Below are positions 55,875 to 62,441 of a DNA stretch of 64,000 nt, in pieces. Both the position numbers and the translations under genes were made by a program. The stretch covers positions 198,502 through 262,501 of the forward strand of contig PYJD01000023.1 of assembly GCA_003635315.1 (NCBI GenBank). Reading direction: 5' to 3'. Source of the DNA: Candidatus Poribacteria bacterium. Its GTDB lineage: Bacteria > Poribacteria > WGA-4E > WGA-3G. The notes below the pieces were generated by a model. It did not search any database. It was not told the origin of the DNA and saw only the letters and a program-made list of their open reading frames with translations. The stretch's first letter is position 1. Each line of letters starts with the position of its first letter.

Positions 55875-55938
55875 GTAGGAGGGAACTCCGATTCCCGACT
55901 ATCACTGAGTTAAATCGTGATTCGGAGATCGCTCCTAC
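55875..55938. repeat. BIME-like pair of inverted class C REP hairpins
   Basis: The left unit is GTAGGA, GGGAA, CTCCGA, TTCCC, GA. The right unit, on the other strand, is GTAGGA, GCGAT, CTCCGA, ATCAC, GA. The two stem types are the same pair as at 18820-18883 but in the opposite order. Confidence 0.75.
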
Positions 55939-55992
55939 AGGGATTTTGTATTATTTTCAATGTTCACTATAAATCTATTTTTCTTCAGGGAT

Positions 55993-57279
55993 TCAAGGTG
56001 GGATCTGTAAATTAGGAAGATTAAATACGGCGCGATGTACTTTCATCACTCTTTTCAAACGTGGGGGATTCTGGAATTCTTCGCGGAACCATTGGGGTAA
56101 AAGTGCTTCGGTCATGATTACAGGATAGTCGGAATGGGGTAGGTCAGAGAAGAGATCGGAAAGACTTGCACCCGATAAGTCTACTTCGGTAACCGTTTCA
56201 GGAAACCAGATACCCGGTTCATATTGCGCAAGTTCAGATGTTATGGTCCGATAATCAAGACTTTCGCTATAGGTGTATTTCCCCGGTATCGGTTTCGTTT
56301 TACTAAACATCCAGCCTTCCTCGTATTCTGGGAACATTGCCGCTGTCCGAGTGCCTATGAGGATTCTCTTTGGAAGGAATCCTGCCTGTGGATGCATCCA
56401 GAATTCGATAGTTTTTGCACGAAAGGTCGTTTTAACCTGTTCCGTGTGGTAGACTTGTAGATAAGCATGGGAACTTCCATTAAAGTCAACAGTTTTGATA
56501 TCTGTTGTTTTATGTTGACGAATGAAAGTGTTAAAATCTGTGGTGTGTCCAAGGAGCCACCAATATGGACTATATCTCTGGTCAAAATGTGGTATGTGCG
56601 TTCTCACGTGTAAGGACTGTCTCCACTTATAATACGGCTTCCAAACCGTATTATTTCGGATATACAGTGTTTGATTTTTGTCTCGTAGGAATTGATGGTG
56701 TGTATTCCGCCAAATGCCATAATGGGCCTTCCTGTCTGATGACCATGTTAATATCTGGCTTCCATTCATCTCCTGCTTATTGTGTGCTATTACGTCAAAA
56801 AATTCGGTATCCTTATCAAACCGGAAGGTGATATGCCACTCTCCTATAACGTCATACGTTTGTGGCTTTTCTGCTGTTATTTCATTCGGAGGGTTAAGCC
56901 AGTTACGTGTCCCATTCCAAAGTTCAACGAATAAGTTAACTGGTTCGGGTTGACTTTGACGATACAGGGTCACGGAGAATTCAATTTCACCGTTTTTAAG
57001 TTTTTTGGTGTATGCACTGGCTTCTGTTTTTAGTTGATCTAATTGTTTTGTTTTTTGCGTGGATAAAGATGGGATATCTTTGACTTTCATAAATCGAGGT
57101 GTTTCAGGAAGTGGTGGATTCGGTACAAATCCAATTAGTGGGACAGTAGAGATTCGCTTCGAAACCTGTGTTGTTTTTTTTGGGTGATATAGCAGATAGA
57201 TACAGAAGACACTCAGTAATAGCAGGAAGAATAGGATGTATCTGTATGCCGGTGTTTTCTTGAGTTTGGTATTCATCAT
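55993..57279 (-). CDS. Membrane-anchored protein of unknown function
   Basis: The 428-residue protein has one N-terminal membrane segment (ILFFLLLLSVFCIYLLY) followed by a large, probably periplasmic, Trp- and Pro-rich domain (about residues 40-428). I do not recognise it. Segments such as VNLFVELWNGTRNWLNPPNE and IWFPETVTEVDL are suggestive of beta-rich structure. It ends in TGA. It lies 22 bp below a second single-pass protein on the same strand; the two are probably cotranscribed and may act together. Confidence 0.7.
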   Translation of the reverse strand: MMNTKLKKTPAYRYILFFLLLLSVFCIYLLYHPKKTTQVSKRISTVPLIGFVPNPPLPETPRFMKVKDIPSLSTQKTKQLDQLKTEASAYTKKLKNGEIEFSVTLYRQSQPEPVNLFVELWNGTRNWLNPPNEITAEKPQTYDVIGEWHITFRFDKDTEFFDVIAHNKQEMNGSQILTWSSDRKAHYGIWRNTHHQFLRDKNQTLYIRNNTVWKPYYKWRQSLHVRTHIPHFDQRYSPYWWLLGHTTDFNTFIRQHKTTDIKTVDFNGSSHAYLQVYHTEQVKTTFRAKTIEFWMHPQAGFLPKRILIGTRTAAMFPEYEEGWMFSKTKPIPGKYTYSESLDYRTITSELAQYEPGIWFPETVTEVDLSGASLSDLFSDLPHSDYPVIMTEALLPQWFREEFQNPPRLKRVMKVHRAVFNLPNLQIPP

Positions 57280-57301
57280 AACCTCCTGTTCTAAAAGTCT
57301 A

Positions 57302-58081
57302 TTACCTTGGTAAATCCAAATATGTATAGGGGTCTATAGCACCCTCTTCAAAAGACATAAGTTTTATATCTGATGGTATATCTGCTTCTGTAAATGCTCT
57401 TCCTTTTTGTTTTCTGATGGTAGCTATTCGTACGCCGTCCGATGGGTGTGCAAGCATGCTGCTGATATATCTGACGGTGCCATCAGGTCTTTCATATTCC
57501 TTCCATTTCACGTAGGCTATCCCCGGAATAACGGGATAGACGTAACCATTTTCCATATTTACCCCGCGTGCCTTGATGCCTTCTGCGTGAAGTTTTATCC
57601 AAACGCGGGCAAGTATTTCATGGTTTGCTGAGAGTGAAGGGAATGTCGCCAAAGGCAATTCTGCTGGCACTTCAGGATAGAGACCGAAACCGTAGGGGGA
57701 GACTGTGACATCCTGAGAATCTTGTTCTTTCGCTGAACCAAAAGAGTTAAGCAAGTCTTTAACTCCTTTACCTTGTCTTTCTACTGTTTCACCTTGTAAT
57801 GTTGTTGTTTCTACAGAAGTCAAGGTGTCGATTTCTTGATCGGACTTGTCTAAAAGTGCTCCGAGGGTTTCGTGCTTCATCGACATATTCAGCGGTTCTG
57901 GGTTTTGGGTATTGTTTTTATTTTTTAAAGTCCGTAGAGCATGAATTGTTTGTTGCAATTCGGCTTCAATGGTCTGTCGGACGTGCCAACTATATATTTG
58001 CATGCAGACTATGATTAGGATACAGAAAACAAAGGTAGCGAGGAAAATTCGACTTGTGAGAATGTCACGTATTGATATCAT
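57302..58081 (-). CDS. Membrane-anchored protein of unknown function
   Basis: The 259-residue protein has an N-terminal membrane segment (IFLATFVFCILIIVCMQIYS), a coiled-coil-like stretch (about residues 34-55, EAELQQTIHALRTLKN) and a small C-terminal domain (about 150-259) with ARVWIKLHAEGIKARGVNME and GVRIATIRKQKGRAF. Unknown function. Paired with the gene at 55993. Confidence 0.68.
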   Translation of the reverse strand: MISIRDILTSRIFLATFVFCILIIVCMQIYSWHVRQTIEAELQQTIHALRTLKNKNNTQNPEPLNMSMKHETLGALLDKSDQEIDTLTSVETTTLQGETVERQGKGVKDLLNSFGSAKEQDSQDVTVSPYGFGLYPEVPAELPLATFPSLSANHEILARVWIKLHAEGIKARGVNMENGYVYPVIPGIAYVKWKEYERPDGTVRYISSMLAHPSDGVRIATIRKQKGRAFTEADIPSDIKLMSFEEGAIDPYTYLDLPR

Positions 58082-58224
58082 ATTAGAAAAAATGAAGCAA
58101 TTTTAAACCCGTTACGCATTTGTGAGATACTGTGAGAAACACTAATAATTACTATAACGTTAATTTGTTTTAGATGTCAATCTCCTTTTATAAGTTCAGA
58201 TTCATAAGTTTAGAATTTGTGGAA

Positions 58225-58640
58225 AAACGGTAAAATGTTACACTTTTTCCTACATTCTGTAGGATTTATTTTCGATGAAATTATGGCTTTCAGACCAGTA
58301 CTGTACTGGGTTTATTGCCATTGATTTTGAAGAAAGCACAATTATGCATTTTCTTATTTTTGTGTTATTTTTCTGATTTCTGTTTTTAAGCCAAATTATC
58401 ACATATGTTAATATTTTGTTGGTAATTCTGAGTTGTTAGTTTATAGTTATTATAGTTACCAATTGGGGATTGTTGGTTGTCAGTCAATGGAATATCTCCA
58501 CAAGGATTTACTGTATATCTCAAGGTCTTTTTTTGAGATATATCTATATATTTTCTGATCCAGAATATGCTGAATTTACTTGAGAAAGTTACGTTATCGT
58601 AACTTTTTTCATGAATATCTTTCATTTAGAAATAGTATTA
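58225..58640. repeat. Long degenerate repeat R, copy 3 (decayed)
   Basis: It contains AAAATGTTACACTTTTT near the start and GAAAGTTACGTTATCGTAAC then TTTTTT near 58580, matching landmarks of the copies at 18989 and 60484. The rest is diverged. No gene is supported in 58082-59194. Confidence 0.5.
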
Positions 58641-58659
58641 TCCTTAAATTTTAGTTTTT

Positions 58660-58800
58660 CAAGTTTTTTTAGTCGGTTTTTAAAATTTCCAAATTTGAAG
58701 TGTCTTGGAGTAAGTCTGGGACTGTGTTCATAACGGATCACTAAAAACTGGTGATTTTTTAAAAATTTGAAAAACTTGAAAACTGTGTTCTTGGGTCAAT
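58660..58800. repeat. Imperfect inverted repeat
   Basis: AGTTTTTCAAGTTTTTT near 58650-58670 and its near-complement GAAAAACTTGAAAACT near 58767-58783 flank a 100-bp centre. Purpose unknown; it may be part of the R element. Confidence 0.45.
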
Positions 58801-58839
58801 CTGGTATAAACCCAGTAGAATAATGGGATTATATAGAAT

Positions 58840-59020
58840 TGTCCGATATTTATCATTTTAGATTTGAAATTAAATTTATTCATAACATAATAAACCTATG
58901 TTGTTTATATATCACATTATACACGATAGTATGATAACATATATATAAATAATATTCAACCTTATTTTTCACGTATGTTACTTTAGATGTTAGTGCTTAG
59001 ATTTTTCTTCAAAATATTTT
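58840..59020. repeat. Downstream half of repeat R, copy 3
   Basis: TGTCCGATATTTATCATTTTAG and on to TCTTCAAAATATTTTAT aligns with 61070-61245 (TGTCCGATACTTATCAG and on to TCTTCAATATTTTTTATAT). The order of landmarks is the same in both places, so the repeat is about 780 bp long in its full form. Confidence 0.6.
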
Positions 59021-59089
59021 ATCTGAATCGCGGATTTCGAAGAAGTTTGTCTGAACCAACAAATCAACACCGAACTTACCATGTTTTGG

Positions 59090-59171
59090 ATAGGTGTTAA
59101 ATTGACACCTATGGTTCGGTTCCAAACCGAACCTACCATGTTTTGGAAAGGAGCTAAATTGACTCCTATGG
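59090..59171. repeat. Composite hairpin repeat: two TAAATTG-loop hairpins around a class A' stem
   Basis: ATAGGTGT and ACACCTAT pair around TAAATTG (59090-59112). Next come GGTTCGGTT, CCA, AACCGAACC (59113-59133) and AGGAG/CTCCT around CTAAATTGA (59149-59167). The same set occurs at 18415-18500 with changed arms. Confidence 0.75.
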
Positions 59172-59194
59172 TATGTTAACATTCAGCACATACC

Positions 59195-60229
59195 TTAACC
59201 ATTCATAACTCGGTTTTTCAATACAAGCCATTCATCATCAGAAAGTTTTGGTGGATACGCAATCCTATTGCCAATTAGAGCGGACCGATATGCAGCCATT
59301 ATTAAGTCAAAACCGTGTAGTGCATGTTCCAGTCTGTTCCGGTGGGGTTGATTTTCATCATCAAGCCAAGTAGCAATGGCTTGTGTGAAGACTTTTTGTC
59401 CAACTTTATCGTCTTCTCCAAAGTGGGTGGGTTCAACAAATGGATTAACCATACCGTCAAGATGGTATCCCCATGAGCCATTTTCGCGCCACCACATACG
59501 TCCCTTTGTACCCCAGAAATCTAAATTACACCTTGGATTACTACCCGGAAAATCTATCGTACCAAAGGCTGTTCGTGCAGATTCAAAGAAAACTCTGGCA
59601 CCGTTCTCAAAGGTATATTGTGCCATTAGATCTTCAGGACATTGACGATCTGGTACATCATAAATCTCACCACCTTCAACAACACCCCATACATGTGTTA
59701 TTGTTACATCTTTTAATGCGAACAGAACAACATCCATCAAATGGGTGTCCATATCTGTGATGTCTCCCTCTGTACAAGCGCGGATAAAGTGTATATCACC
59801 GATACTATCTTCAGCAAAGAATTCGAGCAATTTTTCAGCAAATGGCAAATACCTACGTTGATGATTTACGATTATCTTCAAACCTGTTTTCTCATGAACT
59901 TCTGCAAGTTTTTCTACTTCACTTGGACGAAGTGCTATCGGTTTTTCAATTACCAAGGCTTTAACACCGGCTGCAGCTGCAGGTTCAACCCAGATATGTC
60001 TTGGTACTGTAGGTGCTGTTACAGCATGAACAATATCAGGTTTCTCTACTTTCAGCATCTCCTCGTAGTCAGCATAACCTGTGACATTTAATTCTGAGAT
60101 GGCGGCATTGCGTGTATCTTCCTCAATTTCACACAATGCTATTACCTTCATGTTTTCTATACCAGCATAACAGCGAGCATGGTGGACACCTCTCCTTCCT
60201 CCAACAATAGCCGTTCTATAGGTAGCCAT
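59195..60229 (-). CDS. Gfo/Idh/MocA family oxidoreductase
   Basis: The 344-residue protein begins with a Rossmann fold (TAIVGGRRGVHHARCYAGIE) and has the catalytic E-K-P in VIEKPIALRPSEVEKL near residue 95 and a His-bearing DTHLMDVVLFAL near residue 162. A family member with a full E-K-P, unlike the gene at 42940. Substrate unknown. AAGGAGAAATAT precedes the ATG. It stands alone, flanked on both sides by copies of repeat R. Confidence 0.87.
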   Translation of the reverse strand: MATYRTAIVGGRRGVHHARCYAGIENMKVIALCEIEEDTRNAAISELNVTGYADYEEMLKVEKPDIVHAVTAPTVPRHIWVEPAAAAGVKALVIEKPIALRPSEVEKLAEVHEKTGLKIIVNHQRRYLPFAEKLLEFFAEDSIGDIHFIRACTEGDITDMDTHLMDVVLFALKDVTITHVWGVVEGGEIYDVPDRQCPEDLMAQYTFENGARVFFESARTAFGTIDFPGSNPRCNLDFWGTKGRMWWRENGSWGYHLDGMVNPFVEPTHFGEDDKVGQKVFTQAIATWLDDENQPHRNRLEHALHGFDLIMAAYRSALIGNRIAYPPKLSDDEWLVLKNRVMNG

Positions 60230-60483
60230 ATATTTCTCCTTCTTCTATATAGGTCATTCTAATTCCAATTATGTTTATCATGGTGACTTGAATCATATAT
60301 ACAATTGTAAATGAATAACTTCAATTAACTGCGTGTATTTCATAAATTTAGAGTATATCTCATAATTCCCATATTTCAGCGTGCTTAGTTCTTGTCGTGT
60401 ATTATATATTCAATCAAGTTATTTTTCTGTAAAATTATGTCGTTTAACTAAATAACAATAGTAATATATTATATATCTATATG

Positions 60484-60940
60484 TTTAAAATGTTACACTT
60501 TTTGACACATGTTGTGTCATTAGGAAAACCGCTGTCCGCCCTGTCACAGTCTATGTTCAGCCGTGTTTTTTAACCAATTATAAAAATTCCGAAATTGTGT
60601 CATTTTGGGTTTTACTTTTCCGTTTCTTATTATCAGATAAAGACTTTTGTTGGTTAAACTGCTTTTGTTTTTTAGATGATTTTGAATGTATAGAATAGTT
60701 TCCTGTTTTATATGAAAAAGTTACGAAATCGTAACTTTTTTCTGTAACCCCAATTTTAGTAAATTCGCTGTTAGGGAAGTAGCCACCTATGTTTAGAGCC
60801 AATTTGCGAATTTGTGTAAAAAAATAAAAAGTTCTTTGGGTGTATTCCATATTTCTTAGTTTCCAATTTAATATGTGTGGTATTGGTGGAGTTGAACTTT
60901 CTTTTAATTTCTCTATATAGTTTATCAGTTTCATTTTATT
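60484..60940. repeat. Long degenerate repeat R, copy 2
   Basis: Aligns by eye at about 75-80% identity with 18989-19450, including TGTTTAAAATGTTACACTTT, CTGTCCGCCCTGT and the GTTACGA-AA-TCGTAAC palindrome. A minus-strand open frame of 118 codons shares KIGVTEKSYDFVTFS with copy 1; coding potential is doubtful. Confidence 0.7.
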
Positions 60941-61064
60941 TTCACCTTCAATAATCTATGTCCTTAGATCTGAAATCCGTGCAGTATCCATGGTTTGCTT
61001 ACATTTTCATGATATTGTGTCAATCTGCTAAAAACCGAAGACGGAAAAGGGAATATAAACCTGT

Positions 61065-61245
61065 CCGATACTTATCAGTTTAGATTTGAATTTACAATTT
61101 ATCATAACATATTAAATCTATATTGGTTATATATCCTATAATAAATAATATAATATAACATATATATATAAAATGTCTGCAACTTTTTTTCTGGTATGTG
61201 ACTTTAGATGTTAATATATAGTTTTTTCTTCAATATTTTTTATAT
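61065..61245. repeat. Downstream half of repeat R, copy 2
   Basis: AT-rich segment matching 58840-59020 (CCGATA-TTATCA, CATAACATATTAAATCTAT, ACATATATATA, TTTAGATGTTA). Confidence 0.55.
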
Positions 61246-61306
61246 TAATTTGAAATAATTGAGTTTAAGGAAGGATTTATAGAATCTTGTTTGATAAAGG
61301 CATGTT

Positions 61307-61617
61307 TTATGGTGAAGGAGATTTTAACCTGGAGAGGATCTCCAAAATTTTATTCATTTGTAATGGGTGTTTGGGATTAAGGAGATAGGTAAGATCGTTC
61401 TGACTGAGATTTGTCCATGCAACAAGTTCTTCAATTCCACCAAGCGCTTTTGCAATATCTTTCATAACAAGTAATAATGTTCTAATGTTTCCATTTTTCT
61501 CGAAATCTTCGAGTGCAGCTTTAAATAACCTTCTGCAACTTCTGGTTGCTCCAACTGTTTAAGAATATATTCTTTAAGAGGGATTTTTCTTGGATGAAGT
61601 TTAATATCTATATTCAT
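61307..61617 (-). pseudogene. Antitoxin-like HTH gene with a -1 frameshift at a slippery heptamer
   Basis: The first frame from ATG 61617 encodes IPLKEYILKQLEQPEVAEGY and then leaves the family pattern, stopping after about 51 codons. Shifting by -1 at TTTAAAG (plus-strand CTTTAAA, 61519-61525) restores the family sequence: KAALEDFEKNGNIRTLLLVM, KDIAKALGGIEELVAWTNLS and an HTH to the TAA at 61307, about 103 residues. This matches the probable addiction module antidote (HigA-like) family. T-TTA-AAG is a canonical -1 slippery site in the right frame. It could be programmed, or a dead gene. Confidence 0.6.
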
Positions 61618-61648
61618 GGTGATTATTCCTTACATCGATCTTCTTGAG

Positions 61649-61717
61649 TTACAAACTATCTTGGATCTGTTTAGTAATGGTTATCTGTCCACGTTCGCAA
61701 ATCTTAGCAACTACCAT
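61649..61717 (-). pseudogene. Remnant of an AbrB/SpoVT-like antitoxin
   Basis: From ATG 61717 the frame reads MVVAKICERGQITITKQIQD then SL and a TAA, then LKKIDV in the same frame. This matches the start of swapped-hairpin AbrB-type antitoxins (K-x-x-x-x-G-Q-I-T-I-P-K-x-I-R-D). It is only 23 codons long and clearly broken. The stretch 61718-61879 upstream holds nothing I recognise. Confidence 0.45.
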
Positions 61718-61879
61718 ATTCTTGTTCCTATTGCTACAACTGTTTCTGACAATACAAGATCCGTGCAAATGTTGATTCAAATTCATGAATGTTTTGAATC
61801 GTATAGTGTGGTTTTGGCAGTGTGTTCTCTATGTGGTAGAATCCTAATAGGGAATGGTTTGACCTGAGTAGGAATGATT

Positions 61880-62263
61880 CTAAGGATTCACAATACGCTG
61901 CTGCTTCAATAATTCTATTTCTCTTGTGAGTGTATCAATCTGTCTCTCTTGGGCGCGTTCCCTTTTAGTACGCCAGGTGAGGATAACCTGTGGAATACCT
62001 ACAGTAACCACAATGATTGCCATTAAAAAGATCATTTGCTTTTCAAGACCTCCCACTCGCCCATTTAGGGATGCAACATTCTCTTTTACTGAACCGATTT
62101 CAGTTTTTATCGTATCGATATCGACCTTTATGGGTTTAACCACATCTTCAATTTCCTCTTTAACTATCAAACGGATCTGATTAAGATTATCAGACGTTAA
62201 GTCAGCAAGAGTCGGTAATGCTATTGTGCAGAAGAATATTGATAATAATAAAACATTTTTCAT
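61880..62263 (-). CDS. Exported coiled-coil protein with one membrane segment
   Basis: The 127-residue protein has a signal peptide (VLLLSIFFCTIALPTLA), a coiled coil (about residues 25-76: LIVKEEIEDVVKPIKVDIDT, VKENVASLNGRVGGLEKQ) and a membrane segment (about 77-97, MIFLMAIIVVTVGIPQVIL), then a charged tail (REIELLKQQ). I do not recognise a named family. It may oligomerise in the inner membrane. GGAGGTATTCCA precedes the ATG. Confidence 0.7.
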   Translation of the reverse strand: MKNVLLLSIFFCTIALPTLADLTSDNLNQIRLIVKEEIEDVVKPIKVDIDTIKTEIGSVKENVASLNGRVGGLEKQMIFLMAIIVVTVGIPQVILTWRTKRERAQERQIDTLTREIELLKQQRIVNP

Positions 62264-62441
62264 TGGAATACCTCCTATGCATTATATTTAAGTATAAAGT
62301 ATTTTTTGCAAAATACCAACCTTTAAACAAACAGAATACTTCGACGTTATTCGGTTACAACTGTCTCCTCACCGAGTATATCAATAATCTTCACAACAAC
62401 GTGGGTATTTGAACATGATTATGCACAGAACTGTTCAATGA

